Source of the DNA: DASSTJ01 sp035707965
Lineage (GTDB): Bacteria > Actinomycetota > Actinomycetes > Actinomycetales > Angustibacteraceae
Assembly: GCA_035707965.1 (NCBI GenBank)
Contig: DASSTJ010000209.1
Coordinates: forward strand, 1-54,336
Reading direction: 5' to 3'
Length of the DNA: 54,336 nt
Position numbers and translations under genes: made by a program. The notes under the pieces are model-generated. The model made no database searches. It worked only from the letters and a program-made list of their open reading frames with translations, and had not been told where the DNA came from. This document shows, piece by piece, positions 25,609 through 33,735 of the stretch; the first letter of the stretch is position 1, and every line of letters starts with the position of its first letter.

Positions 25609-26274
25609 TCAGGCGAGGTCAGCGTCGTGCACGAGAAGCGCCACCTGCGTGCGGTTGCCCACCTGAAGCTTCGTGAGGATGCGCGAGATGTGCGCCTTCA
25701 CGGTCGCCACGCTCATGAACAGCTCGGCGGCGATCTCGGCGTTGGTGCGGCCGTGACCGACGGCGAGCGCGACGTCCCGCTCCCGGTCGCTCAACGTGCC
25801 CAGCGCGGCCCGAGCACGCTCGAACGACCCGGCCTCCGTCGCCGCACGGTCCATCAGACGACGGGTGACGGACGGCGAGAGGATCGGCTCGCCGGCAGCG
25901 ACACGACGGATGGCGTCGACGATCTGCGCCGGCGGAGAGTCCTTCAGCAGGAAGCCGCTCGCGCCGGACCGCAGGGCTCGCAGGACGTTCTCGTCGCTGT
26001 CGAAGGTCGTCAGCACGATCACCTCGGGCGCGTTCGGCCGGGCCCGCAGACGACGGGTGGCGACGATGCCGTTGACGTGCGGCATCCGCAGGTCCATCAG
26101 CACGACGTCCGGGGCGTGCTTGTCGAGCAGGGCGGGCACGCCGTCACCGTCCGTGGCCTCACCGACCACCCGGAGGCCAGCGGCGCCGTCCAGCATCATC
26201 GCCAGCCCGGCGCGCACGAGCGCGTCGTCGTCGACGAGCGCGACGCGGATCTCGGGTGGCCCCTCGCTGGTCAC
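25609..26274 (-). CDS. NarL/LuxR-type response regulator
   Basis: 221 aa: receiver domain (IRVALVDDDALVRAGL with acidic pocket, phospho-Asp in DVVLMDLRMP, Thr in IVLTTFDS, Lys in LLKDS) and LuxR helix-turn-helix at the C-terminus (LSDRERDVALAVGHGRTNAEIAAELFMSVATVKAHISRIL). Partner is the histidine kinase gene directly upstream, overlapping by 4 bp (GTG start 26272-26274 over the kinase TGA). Signal and regulon unknown. Confidence 0.95.
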   Translation of the reverse strand: MTSEGPPEIRVALVDDDALVRAGLAMMLDGAAGLRVVGEATDGDGVPALLDKHAPDVVLMDLRMPHVNGIVATRRLRARPNAPEVIVLTTFDSDENVLRALRSGASGFLLKDSPPAQIVDAIRRVAAGEPILSPSVTRRLMDRAATEAGSFERARAALGTLSDRERDVALAVGHGRTNAEIAAELFMSVATVKAHISRILTKLQVGNRTQVALLVHDADLA

Positions 26275-27446
26275 GCGCGCCACGGTAGCGAGGCCCGCAC
26301 CGTGAACACCCCGTGGCGGGCGCCGTGGTCGAGAGTCCCGCCCGCGAGCTGGACCCGTTCCGTCAGCCCGATCAGCCCGGTCCCCGAGCCGAGGGACGTG
26401 GGCGGCGCCGCGACGAGTGGGCATCGGACGACGACGAGCAGCCGGTCGCCGTCGCGGGCCAAGGTCACCTGCACGGGCGCACCCGGGGCGTGCCGGCGCG
26501 CGTTCGTCAGGCCCTCCTGCACCACGCGGTAGGCCGCACGCGCGACCGGCCCCGGTGGCTCATTCCCCCACGAGGACACCGCGAGCGTCACGTCGACGCC
26601 CGCATCGCGCGACTGCCGCACCAGGTCGTGGACGTCGGCGAGCCGGGGCTGCGGCCGTCCGCCGGCGTCCGCAGGAGTGTCGTCGCGGAGCACCGCGATG
26701 ACCTCGCGCAGCTCGTCGAGCGCCTCGTGCACGCCGTCCCGCACGACCCCGGCGGCCCTGGCCAGCAGCTCCGGCGGAGCGTCCGGGCGGTACTCGAGCG
26801 CGCCCGCGTAGGTGGCGAGCAGCGAGAGCCGGTGGGCCAGCACATCGTGCATCTCAGCGGCCATCTGGCGCCGTTCGAAGGCACGCGCCTCCGCCACGCG
26901 GCGACCCTGCTCGGTCTCGGCCCGCTCCGCCCGGTCCGTCAGCGAGCGCACCAGGTCGGTGCGCGCCTGCCACCAGGCACCCCAGCCGACGAGGGCCGCA
27001 TGCGTCGCCACCATGAGCACGCACCACCACAGGAACGACATGCCGTGCAGGGGCCGCCAGGCGTAGCGGGCGACGTGCCCGGTGGCATCGAGCGCACCGA
27101 CCGCCAGCGCCACCGGGAACCGTCGACGCTGCGCCGCCTGCAGGACCGCAGTCGGACCCACGGGAGCGGCGAGCGGCGAGACGACGGCGACCAGGGCGAG
27201 CAGGACGGCGACGACCACCGGGCGCCGGATCATCAGCGGCACGAGGGCCAGCGCGAGCACCCCGGCAGGGACGTCGAGGGCGACGCGGAAGTCCCCGGAG
27301 GCGTGGGTGCCCCAGGCCGTGAACAGCAGGAGCACCCCGAGCACCGTCACCACCAGCGCCAGTCCCCACGGAGGCAGGGCGGGGCGGTCGGAGCGGGCGG
27401 CGGCGGTGCCGCCCGTGCAGCCCTGCGGTGTCGTCGTGTCGAGCAT
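26271..27446 (-). CDS. NarL-type sensor histidine kinase
   Basis: 391 aa. Five or six hydrophobic helices in residues about 25-165 with no extracytoplasmic sensing domain, then a HisKA_3 dimerisation helix with the phosphorylated His in MAAEMHDVLAHRLSLL, and a HATPase domain (AYRVVQEGLTNARRHAPG, later GSGTGLIGLTERV). It phosphorylates the response regulator encoded immediately downstream. The ATG at 27444-27446 lies 6 nt from a TACGGT box, so the transcript is probably leaderless. Confidence 0.94.
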   Translation of the reverse strand: MLDTTTPQGCTGGTAAARSDRPALPPWGLALVVTVLGVLLLFTAWGTHASGDFRVALDVPAGVLALALVPLMIRRPVVVAVLLALVAVVSPLAAPVGPTAVLQAAQRRRFPVALAVGALDATGHVARYAWRPLHGMSFLWWCVLMVATHAALVGWGAWWQARTDLVRSLTDRAERAETEQGRRVAEARAFERRQMAAEMHDVLAHRLSLLATYAGALEYRPDAPPELLARAAGVVRDGVHEALDELREVIAVLRDDTPADAGGRPQPRLADVHDLVRQSRDAGVDVTLAVSSWGNEPPGPVARAAYRVVQEGLTNARRHAPGAPVQVTLARDGDRLLVVVRCPLVAAPPTSLGSGTGLIGLTERVQLAGGTLDHGARHGVFTVRASLPWRA

Positions 27447-27452
27447 GTCGTG

Positions 27453-27458
27453 ACCGTA
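27453..27458 (-). promoter_or_regulatory. -10 box TACGGT, leaderless promoter of the first two-component operon
   Basis: TANNNT on the minus strand with 6 nt to the ATG at 27446. Confidence 0.5.
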
Positions 27459-27632
27459 GGCAGCGGTTCACGAGCGCGGTAGCGACCAAAGTCGGGGCTG
27501 CGCCGTCGGATGTCGGCGACCCTCGGGAGGCGCCCGCCGCCGCGTCGTGGCAAGAATGTCGGGCAACGATGAGGCGGAGCCCGGCGGGTCGACGTCCGGG
27601 AGCCACCGGCAGCAGCGAGCGAGGAGCACCGC

Positions 27633-27965
27633 ATGGAGAAGTCGTCCCTCACCGCCCTGGCGCGCGAGAAGCTCGAGCGCGCCAGGGCGACGTCCAGCGG
27701 CAGGAGCGCCGAGACGGTATATGGCGGCCACGAGCACGTGCTGCGCCAGACCCTGGTCGCGCTCGCGGCCGGTCAGGTGATGGACGAGCACGAGAACCCC
27801 GGCGAGGCCACGCTGCACGTGCTGCAGGGGCGGGTGCGGATGGCGGCAGGGGCGACCTCGTGGGACGGCGCGCCCGGCGACCTGCTCGTCATCCCGCAGG
27901 CGCGTCACTCGCTGGAGGCGCTCGAGGACTCGGTGGTGCTGCTCACGGTGGCGAAGCTCGCCTGA
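27633..27965 (+). CDS. Cupin-domain protein
   Basis: 110-aa single-domain cupin. The first cupin motif is seen around MDEHENPGEATLHVLQGRVRM (His, Glu and His as possible metal ligands) and the second at GDLLVIPQARHSLEALED. The N-terminal EKSSLTALAREKLERAR is helical. Such small cupins are often sensors or unassigned enzymes. A strong ribosome site GAGGAG precedes the ATG. The stop is 3 nt from the stop of the convergent pentapeptide-repeat gene. The 186 bp upstream towards the kinase gene hold only its promoter as far as I can see. Confidence 0.85.
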   Translation: MEKSSLTALAREKLERARATSSGRSAETVYGGHEHVLRQTLVALAAGQVMDEHENPGEATLHVLQGRVRMAAGATSWDGAPGDLLVIPQARHSLEALEDSVVLLTVAKLA

Positions 27966-27968
27966 CGC

Positions 27969-28577
27969 CTACGGCTGGAGGTCGGCGAGCACCTCGATGC
28001 CGAGGCTCCGCGCGAGCGTGATGGCCTGGTCGACGTCGATCGTCGCGCCGCGCAGGGGATTCGACAGTGGGTCGACGGCCGACAGGTCGGACCCGCGGAG
28101 GTCGGCCTGAGCGAGGTCGACCCGCTGCAACGACGCGCCGGACAGGTCCACCCGGTGCAGCGTCGCGCCGGAGAACCGGGCGCCGACGAGGTCCGCCTCC
28201 CGCAGCCGGACGTCGGTGAACGTGGACTTCTCGAGCGCCGCCCCGGGCAGGCCGACGAACGACCAGTCCCCGCCGTCCACCGTGAGCAGGCTGAACTCGC
28301 AGCGGTCGAAGGTGCTGCCGATCAGCTTGCAGCCGGTGAAGGTGGTGTCCCAGAACGTGCACCGGCTGAAGGTGCAGCTGACGAAGGCGGCCGCGGTGTG
28401 CCGCGAGGCGTTGAAGCGGCAGCGGCTGAACGTGCACTCCGTGAAGGCCGCCCCGGACTCGTCGACCTCCATGAGATCGACGTCGACGAAGGCGACGTTC
28501 TCGAACGTCTCCCCGGAGAGGTCGCGGTCGCTCCAGTCCTCGCCGCGCACCTCGGACTCCGTGCGGGGTGCCAGCAT
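27969..28577 (-). CDS. Pentapeptide repeat protein
   Basis: 202 aa made mainly of five-residue repeats of the A(D/N)LXX type, with large residues at the centre: from about residue 15 (DWSDRDLSGETFENVAFVDVDL) through CTFSRCRFNAS, CTFSRCTFWDTTFTGCKLIGSTFDRCEF, to ADLVGARFSGATLHRVDLSGASLQRVDLAQADLRGSDL. This folds as a right-handed quadrilateral beta-helix. Some members (MfpA, Qnr) mimic DNA and protect gyrase from quinolones; this one resembles McbG/Qnr-like proteins in length and the final hydrophobic helix, but function is unknown. ATG lies 6 nt from a TAGCCT box. Confidence 0.92.
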   Translation of the reverse strand: MLAPRTESEVRGEDWSDRDLSGETFENVAFVDVDLMEVDESGAAFTECTFSRCRFNASRHTAAAFVSCTFSRCTFWDTTFTGCKLIGSTFDRCEFSLLTVDGGDWSFVGLPGAALEKSTFTDVRLREADLVGARFSGATLHRVDLSGASLQRVDLAQADLRGSDLSAVDPLSNPLRGATIDVDQAITLARSLGIEVLADLQP

Positions 28578-28583
28578 GCGTCG

Positions 28584-28589
28584 AGGCTA
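28584..28589 (-). promoter_or_regulatory. -10 box TAGCCT, leaderless promoter of the pentapeptide-repeat gene
   Basis: TANNNT on the minus strand, 6 nt before the ATG at 28577. Confidence 0.5.
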
Positions 28590-29006
28590 GTCGCCCCGCT
28601 TGCGGTCGACGAGGGCATCGGCGAGCAGCCCGACACCGATGCCGAGCATCCAGACGTCCTTGCTGATGGCCGTCCCCTGCTGGCTCGGCCAGATGCTGCC
28701 GGGCTTGCGCAGCGCGGGCGTGCGCAGGTACATGGTGACCAGACCCCCGGCGAAGCCGGTCAGGGCAGCACCCGCGACAGCGGTCGGCACGAACGGCGCG
28801 AGCAGCAACGAGCCGACCACGATCTCGCCGGTGGACAAGCGCTTGAGGAACGACGTCGGCTCCATCCGGGTGAGGAAGGGATAGGCGCCCGACGCCATGC
28901 CGTGCATCCCCTGCGCGACCTCGGCACTCGCACGACGCTTGTCCAGCCCCGAGTGCAGGATGTAGGCGCCGGTGGCCAGGCGGGTCGGTAGCTCTCTCAG
29001 TCTCAC
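28587..29006 (-). CDS. DoxX-like membrane protein
   Basis: 139 aa with about three or four hydrophobic helices (RLATGAYILHSGL, EIVVGSLLLAPFVPTAVAGAALTGFAGGLVTMYL, DVWMLGIGVGLLADAL) in the pattern of the DoxX/DUF417-like family. GTG start at 29004-29006 with GAGGAG 8 nt upstream. Its function is unknown; DoxX relatives act in redox homeostasis. It is followed by the pentapeptide-repeat gene in the same direction, whose own promoter overlaps its last codons. Confidence 0.7.
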   Translation of the reverse strand: MRLRELPTRLATGAYILHSGLDKRRASAEVAQGMHGMASGAYPFLTRMEPTSFLKRLSTGEIVVGSLLLAPFVPTAVAGAALTGFAGGLVTMYLRTPALRKPGSIWPSQQGTAISKDVWMLGIGVGLLADALVDRKRGD

Positions 29007-29103
29007 GTCAGCAGCTCCTCGTCGAAGGTCGCTACCGACGCTAGTTGATGCTTCAACGGCTGTCCTGCCGGGGTGGTCGTCCCCTCGGCCCGCCTCCCGG
29101 CTG

Positions 29104-29631
29104 CTACGCCAGGCTGGGGTGTCGAGACAGCAGCTCCTCGCCGAGTCGACGGCCGAGCAGCTCGGCGCGTTCGATCTCTCCGCCGAGCAGCGGCCCGGAC
29201 GTGTCGTGCACGTAGAACGACGTCGGAGCAGCGATGCTGCGCATCCCCATGGAGCGCAACATCTTCTCCAGCCGCTTGGAGGCGGCCCCGGGGAGCCACT
29301 CCTTGTCGACGTGGGTGTCGAACGTCGCGACGAGAAGACGGTCGGCGTGCGGGTGGAGGCAGGCCGCCCACTCGCGTACTCCCTTGTCCTGGGAGACGAC
29401 CGGGGTCGTGGACTGCGCAGCGGCGGCGTCGCGGGTCCTCGGGCTGGACAGGCCGAAGGCATGCGTCGGCCCGCCCACGACGACCAGGTCCACGTCCTCG
29501 GTGATCGTCTCGGGAGCCGCGCCCACCTCGACCACCTCGGTGACCACGTGCGTCGACAGCCCTCTGCCGATGGCTTCGGCGACTCGCTTGGTGTTGCCGA
29601 ACATGGACTCGTAGACGACCAGGGCGCGCAT
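29104..29631 (-). CDS. Flavodoxin-family protein
   Basis: 175 aa. The N-terminal strand and FMN phosphate loop are evident (MRALVVYESMFGNTKRVAEAI), followed by DVDLVVVGGPTHAFG, the second FMN-binding loop. It resembles the actinobacterial flavodoxin/nitric oxide synthase-domain proteins that are often stand-alone. The ATG at 29629-29631 is chosen because AGGAGG precedes it by 8 nt; a GTG nine bases upstream is less likely. FMN electron transfer is expected; partner unknown. Confidence 0.86.
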   Translation of the reverse strand: MRALVVYESMFGNTKRVAEAIGRGLSTHVVTEVVEVGAAPETITEDVDLVVVGGPTHAFGLSSPRTRDAAAAQSTTPVVSQDKGVREWAACLHPHADRLLVATFDTHVDKEWLPGAASKRLEKMLRSMGMRSIAAPTSFYVHDTSGPLLGGEIERAELLGRRLGEELLSRHPSLA

Positions 29632-29743
29632 GGCACCCACCTCCTCAGGTGGTGTTCGTCATGGCGCCAGCCTCGTCCGCCCGGCGTGCCCTGTCTGCGG
29701 CCGAACGTCCCGTGCTGGTGGCAGACGCGCGTCACCTGCCGGC

Positions 29744-30649
29744 TCAGGCGAGGGGAGTGCCGTCCGACGCGCGGGTCACGTCGTCGTGGAGCGTCACGAT
29801 CGCAGCGTCGGCGCTGCCGGGCAGGGGCTGCGGCCCGTAGGTCGCGATCAGCCGGCACGTCGAGCGGTCGTGCGACGCCCGCTCGTAGCCGGACAACCAC
29901 GCAGCGAACTCGCCCCGGGCGCCCTGCGACTCGTACGGCCAGCGCACGGACGGGGCTCGCCAGCCGGCTCGCCACGGCTTCGGCGTGAGCCGCGCACGGT
30001 ACGTGTCGTGCTGCGTGCAGAGCTCGACGTACAGGGGGTCGCTGCCGAGCTCGGTGAGGATGCGCCGCGCCAGCTCGGACGACGGTGGCGCACCGGACCC
30101 TGTCACGATGACCCGCAGGCCGGCGAACGTGCGGTAGACCCGCACTCCGTACGACGGGTGGCGGGCAGCCCACTCACTCACCTCCGCGACCGCCTCCTGC
30201 TCGGGGCTCAGCTGCGGCTTCGGCTCGAGCTGGCCGGCCATCGGCACCTTGCCGCCGAACAGCCGCCCCAACCGCTTGCCGACCTCACGCACCACGTCGA
30301 GCGCAGCGGCCTTGGGCTCCAGGTCGCGGTCGACGTCCGCGATGAGCACCCGGTCAGTGTTGAGCACCTCCGCGCCGTAGCGGTTGCGCGTGACGCCGGC
30401 GACCTCGTCGCCGTTCTGCTCGACGCGGCGCAGCGTCTCCTCCCGCAGCGGCAACCGCGGGTAGTAACCGCCGGTCAGGCGTTCGCCCCGCCGCACCTTC
30501 TCGAGCGCCTGGCCCAGCCGGTCACGAGCGACCTCCGCCGCGTCAGCCAGGGAGGACGACGACCACCCCCACACGGTCAGGTGCCACTGCCGCCCGGACG
30601 GGTCGACGTCCGCACCCTCGTCCTTGACCCAGAAGCGGGGGATCTGCAC
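29744..30649 (-). CDS. Conserved protein of unknown function, primase-like pattern
   Basis: 301 aa, GTG start with GGAGG upstream; no signal peptide or membrane segment. I do not recognise an established family, but the conservation-like pattern is striking: YGAEVLNTDRVLIADVDRD (a strand ending in DxD), YGVRVYRTFAGLRVIVTGSG (strand-turn-strand) and DPLYVELCTQHDTYRARLTPKPWR. Order and spacing resemble archaeo-eukaryotic primase-like folds (DxD, then sxH, then D/K), but the middle motif has Arg instead of His, so polymerase activity is doubtful. Remaining parts (N-terminal FWVKDEG...LTVWGWS) are rich in Trp. Neighbours give no clue. Confidence 0.75.
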   Translation of the reverse strand: MQIPRFWVKDEGADVDPSGRQWHLTVWGWSSSSLADAAEVARDRLGQALEKVRRGERLTGGYYPRLPLREETLRRVEQNGDEVAGVTRNRYGAEVLNTDRVLIADVDRDLEPKAAALDVVREVGKRLGRLFGGKVPMAGQLEPKPQLSPEQEAVAEVSEWAARHPSYGVRVYRTFAGLRVIVTGSGAPPSSELARRILTELGSDPLYVELCTQHDTYRARLTPKPWRAGWRAPSVRWPYESQGARGEFAAWLSGYERASHDRSTCRLIATYGPQPLPGSADAAIVTLHDDVTRASDGTPLA

Positions 30650-30768
30650 GGCGCCCTCCGTCGGCTGGTGGCCGGCCCACCCGGCTCGCCTGGCCGGACG
30701 CTACCGACCCCGCGCGTCCAGGGACCGCAACTCGTCGGACCCGCCGGTGGTGTCGCGGCAGGCGAGCG

Positions 30769-31179
30769 CTAGCTGCTCGGCGCGATGTCGACCATCCAGC
30801 TGATGCCGAACTGGTCGGTCACCATGCCGAACTCGTCGCCCCAGACCTGCTTCTGCATGGGCATGGTCACCGAGCCGCCCTCCGACAGCTTCTGCCAGTA
30901 GCGCCGCAGCGTGTCGCCCTCGTCCCCGCTGAGGCTGACGGAGATGGCCGACCCCGTCGTGAACGCCATGCCCTGGGGTGCGTCGGACGCCATGAGGGTG
31001 AAGCCGTCGGGCGTCTCGAGCTGCGCGTGCATGATCTTGTCGGCATCGGCGCCCTGAGCCCCGCCCCCCTCACCGAAGGTGGTCATCGTGAGCTCACCGC
31101 CGAACACGTCGCGGTAGAACTCCATCGCCTGCCGCGCCTTGTCGCCGAAGTTGATGTAGGGGTTGAGCCGGGATCCCAT
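30769..31179 (-). CDS. PhnB-like VOC protein
   Basis: 136 aa of the PhnB/YjdN-type group of the VOC fold: LNPYINFGDKARQAMEFYRDVFGGEL at the start, IMHAQLETPDGFTLMASDAP, and the C-terminal DEFGMVTDQFGISWMVDI. These proteins are common and mostly without known activity, despite names such as 3-demethylubiquinone methyltransferase. ATG 31177-31179 with AGGAGG upstream decides the start. Unrelated neighbours. Confidence 0.9.
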   Translation of the reverse strand: MGSRLNPYINFGDKARQAMEFYRDVFGGELTMTTFGEGGGAQGADADKIMHAQLETPDGFTLMASDAPQGMAFTTGSAISVSLSGDEGDTLRRYWQKLSEGGSVTMPMQKQVWGDEFGMVTDQFGISWMVDIAPSS

Positions 31180-31363
31180 CGGGACCTCCTGGTGGGGAGC
31201 GGGGTGGACGTGAGCGTCGCCGGTGCTGGCCGGCACGCTCTGACGCTAACCACCACCACCGACAACGCCGAGAGGGTTGACCGCCGCGACGGACGTTTCT
31301 CATCGGGGGTCGGCTCGACGAAGGCATGATGGGGAGTCGGACGTCGAGCGGAGGGAGGATGCC

Positions 31364-32338
31364 ATGACCAACCCGGAGGCTCGTCCGCACGAGATCATCT
31401 GCCGCGACCAGCCGAGCGGCGGTGTCGAGCTCGTCGAACCACGCGACGTCCCGCTCGGCGGGCCGCGCGCCATGCGGGTGCGCCGCACGTTGCCCACGCG
31501 CCAGCGGTCGCTCATCGGCGCCTGGTGCTTCCTCGACCACTACGGGCCCGAGGACGTCGCGGTGTCGGGAGGCATGAACGTCCCGGTGCACCCGCACACC
31601 GGGCTGCAGACGGTCAGCTGGCTCTTCACCGGCGAGATCGAGCACCGCGACAGCGCAGGCCACCACGCGTTCGTGCGTCCCGGCGAGCTCAACCTCATGA
31701 CGGCCGGCAGCGGCATCAGCCACTCCGAGCGGTCGACCCGCTCGGTGTCGGTGCTGCACGGGGTGCAGCTCTGGGTGGCGCTGCCCGAGCACGCGCGGTT
31801 CACCGAGCGCACCTTCGACCACTACGTGCCGCCGGTCCTGACCGGTGACGGCTGGAGCGGGCAGGTGTTCCTCGGCGCGCTGCTCGGTGACGTCAGCCCC
31901 GTCCGCACGTGGACGCCGCTGGTCGGCGCCGAGCTGAGGCTCGAGCCCGGCGCGTCGTTCCCGGTCGAGGTCGAGCCAGCCTTCGAGCACGGCGTGCTCG
32001 TCGACTCAGGCCGCGTCACGGTCGCCGGGCGGGAGGTGGCGCAAGGCCAGCTCGCCTACGTGCCCGGCGGCGCCGACGTCCTCACCCTGGAGAACGCCGC
32101 CGAGCCGGCACGCCTCGTGGTGCTCGGCGGCCCGCCGTTCGGCGAGCAGATCGTCATGTGGTGGAACTTCGTCGGCCGCAGCCACGACGAGATCGTGCGC
32201 TACCGCGCCGCCTGGGGCGACGAGGTGGGCGGTCGCGGTGGCGACGGACGGCCCATGTTCGCGCTACCGGAGGGCGATCCCGAGGCACCGCTGCCTGCGC
32301 CCGTGCTGCCCAATGCGCGCATCAGACCGCGGTCCTGA
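31364..32338 (+). CDS. Pirin family protein
   Basis: 324-aa bicupin. The pirin signature is complete in the N-terminal domain: HPHTGLQTVSWLFTGEIEHRDS with the metal histidines, and GSGISHSE with a further His and Glu. Bacterial pirins bind Fe and can show quercetinase activity or regulate central metabolism. The C-terminal cupin has FGEQIVMWWNFVGRSHDEI. The ATG follows GGAGGGAGGA. It is probably monocistronic, as the next gene has its own promoter. Confidence 0.93.
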   Translation: MTNPEARPHEIICRDQPSGGVELVEPRDVPLGGPRAMRVRRTLPTRQRSLIGAWCFLDHYGPEDVAVSGGMNVPVHPHTGLQTVSWLFTGEIEHRDSAGHHAFVRPGELNLMTAGSGISHSERSTRSVSVLHGVQLWVALPEHARFTERTFDHYVPPVLTGDGWSGQVFLGALLGDVSPVRTWTPLVGAELRLEPGASFPVEVEPAFEHGVLVDSGRVTVAGREVAQGQLAYVPGGADVLTLENAAEPARLVVLGGPPFGEQIVMWWNFVGRSHDEIVRYRAAWGDEVGGRGGDGRPMFALPEGDPEAPLPAPVLPNARIRPRS

Positions 32339-32405
32339 GGGGTCGGAGCCGCCCCCTGCGGGGAGACCGGAGTCCGCTCAAGATGTTGACCAGCGCATCT
32401 ACCAC

Positions 32406-32411
32406 TAGCCT
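32406..32411 (+). promoter_or_regulatory. -10 box TAGCCT, leaderless promoter of the MarR gene
   Basis: TANNNT 6 nt before the GTG at 32418; a TTGACC at 32386-32391 lies upstream but at a short spacing of 14 nt. No Shine-Dalgarno sequence. Confidence 0.5.
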
Positions 32412-32417
32412 GACCGT

Positions 32418-32861
32418 GTGGCGCAGCGCCTGGGGGATGACGAGAAGGTGCACTGGGGGGCGGTGCTCCGACTCGTCGCGCTGCTGCCCGCCCGCCTGGA
32501 GCGGGACCTCGCCGAGGTCGGCCTCTCCGCCGCCGACTACGACGTGCTCAGCACCCTCGCCGACCATCCTGGACATCGCCTGTCGCTGAAGGACCTGGCG
32601 AACGCCATGCACTGGTCCAGCAGCAGGCTCTCGCACCACGCGACCCGCATGGAGCGCCGGGGTCTGCTGCAGCGCCAGTCCGACCCGCGGGACGCGAGGG
32701 GCTGCCTGATCGAGCTCACCGACGAAGGCGAGGCGACGCTGCACCAGGCGGCGCCCGTGCACGTCGCCTCGGTACGGGCGCACTTCCTCGACCACGTGTC
32801 GCCGCACGAGCTGGCCCAGCTCGGCGAGGTCGCCCGCCGCATCACCGATCGCCTGCTCTGA
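32418..32861 (+). CDS. MarR-family transcriptional regulator
   Basis: 147 aa. MarR winged helix: VGLSAADYDVLSTLADHPGHRLSLKDLANAMHWSSSRLSHHATRMERRGLLQR, with wing SDPRDARGCLIELTDEG. Dimer-forming helices at both ends. Probably a repressor of a nearby gene; the pirin gene 79 bp upstream is in the same direction, so a target is not evident. GTG start supported by the leaderless promoter geometry. Confidence 0.93.
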   Translation: MAQRLGDDEKVHWGAVLRLVALLPARLERDLAEVGLSAADYDVLSTLADHPGHRLSLKDLANAMHWSSSRLSHHATRMERRGLLQRQSDPRDARGCLIELTDEGEATLHQAAPVHVASVRAHFLDHVSPHELAQLGEVARRITDRLL

Positions 32862-32879
32862 CGGCCAGGCCTGCCGATG

Positions 32880-33173
32880 TCAGCGGCGGGGAGCCACGCT
32901 GAGGCCGAGCGTGACGACGTCACCGGAGTCGATCTGCTCTGCCTGGCGGACGGCGTCCTTCAGCGGCACCAGGTACCGTCCGTCCTTGGGGAAGAGCGAC
33001 GTCGCCCACTCGGTGTCGCCGACGCTGACCCGCACCGGGATCATGCCCCATCCGTAGGTGACGTCCCGGGCGACGTCCCTGAGGTACTCGCTCTCCTCCA
33101 CGGGCACTGTCACGAAGTGGAAGGGCGACGGCCCGCGCCAGTACCAGACCTCGCCGGTGAACCGCAGCTGCAT
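32880..33173 (-). CDS. DUF1905-family protein
   Basis: 97 aa, a single small beta-rich DUF1905 domain: FTGEVWYWRGPSPFHFVTVPVEESEYLRDV, then GWGMIPVRVSVGDTEWATSLFPKDGRYLVPLKDAVRQ. Function unknown; the domain often occurs alone or joined to a YdeI-like OmpD-associated domain. ATG at 33171-33173 lies 7 nt from a TAGCGT box. Divergent to the VOC gene at 33273. Confidence 0.88.
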   Translation of the reverse strand: MQLRFTGEVWYWRGPSPFHFVTVPVEESEYLRDVARDVTYGWGMIPVRVSVGDTEWATSLFPKDGRYLVPLKDAVRQAEQIDSGDVVTLGLSVAPRR

Positions 33174-33180
33174 GGGGATG

Positions 33181-33186
33181 ACGCTA
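33181..33186 (-). promoter_or_regulatory. -10 box TAGCGT, leaderless promoter of the DUF1905 gene
   Basis: TANNNT on the minus strand, 7 nt before the ATG at 33173. Confidence 0.45.
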
Positions 33187-33259
33187 GGCGCAGATGCGGA
33201 CGATCAGCGGCCTCATCGCTCGCCGCGGCTCATCCCTCGCCACATCGGCGTCCACGCTC

Positions 33260-33265
33260 TACCGT
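33260..33265 (+). promoter_or_regulatory. -10 box TACCGT, leaderless promoter of the VOC gene
   Basis: TANNNT 7 nt before the ATG at 33273, facing away from the DUF1905 promoter. Confidence 0.45.
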
Positions 33266-33272
33266 CGGCGCC

Positions 33273-33710
33273 ATGACGACGGACGGCGCGGGCGACGACC
33301 TCACGGCTGGCACCCTGCCGCGGCTCTTGCACACCGTGCTCGACTGCACCGACCCGCGCGAGCTGGCCGAGTTCTACCGCCAGCTGCTGGGCTACCGGTA
33401 CCGACCGGGGGACGAGCCGGCGGAGGGCGAGGACGTCGACTGGCTGGTCCTGCTGACACCGTCAGGTCAGCGGGCTCTGGCCTTCCAGCAGGTGGACGAG
33501 CTGACCGAGACGACGTGGCCGGAACCCGGTGTGCCGCAGCAGATGCACCTCGACCTGACAGTGCCCGACACGGCCGCCCTGGACGCCCAGCACGAGCGGA
33601 CCCTGGCGCTCGGCGCAAGGCTCGTCTTCGACCGCACCGACGACCCCGACGAGCCGCTGCGCGTGTACGCCGACCCGGCCGGCCACCGGTTCTGCATCTT
33701 CGTCGGCTGA
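33273..33710 (+). CDS. VOC superfamily protein (glyoxalase-like)
   Basis: 145 aa. Two VOC half-folds: LLHTVLDCTDPRELAEFYRQLLGYRY ... LAFQQVDELTETTWPEPGVPQQMHLDLTVPD ... VYADPAGHRFCIFVG. The QQMHLDL block with its His is shared almost exactly with the VOC protein at 34634 (QQMHLDV), so these two are paralogues from one subfamily. Substrate unknown. Confidence 0.9.
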   Translation: MTTDGAGDDLTAGTLPRLLHTVLDCTDPRELAEFYRQLLGYRYRPGDEPAEGEDVDWLVLLTPSGQRALAFQQVDELTETTWPEPGVPQQMHLDLTVPDTAALDAQHERTLALGARLVFDRTDDPDEPLRVYADPAGHRFCIFVG

Positions 33711-33735
33711 CCGGTCAGGGCCGCGGCGTGCCCTG

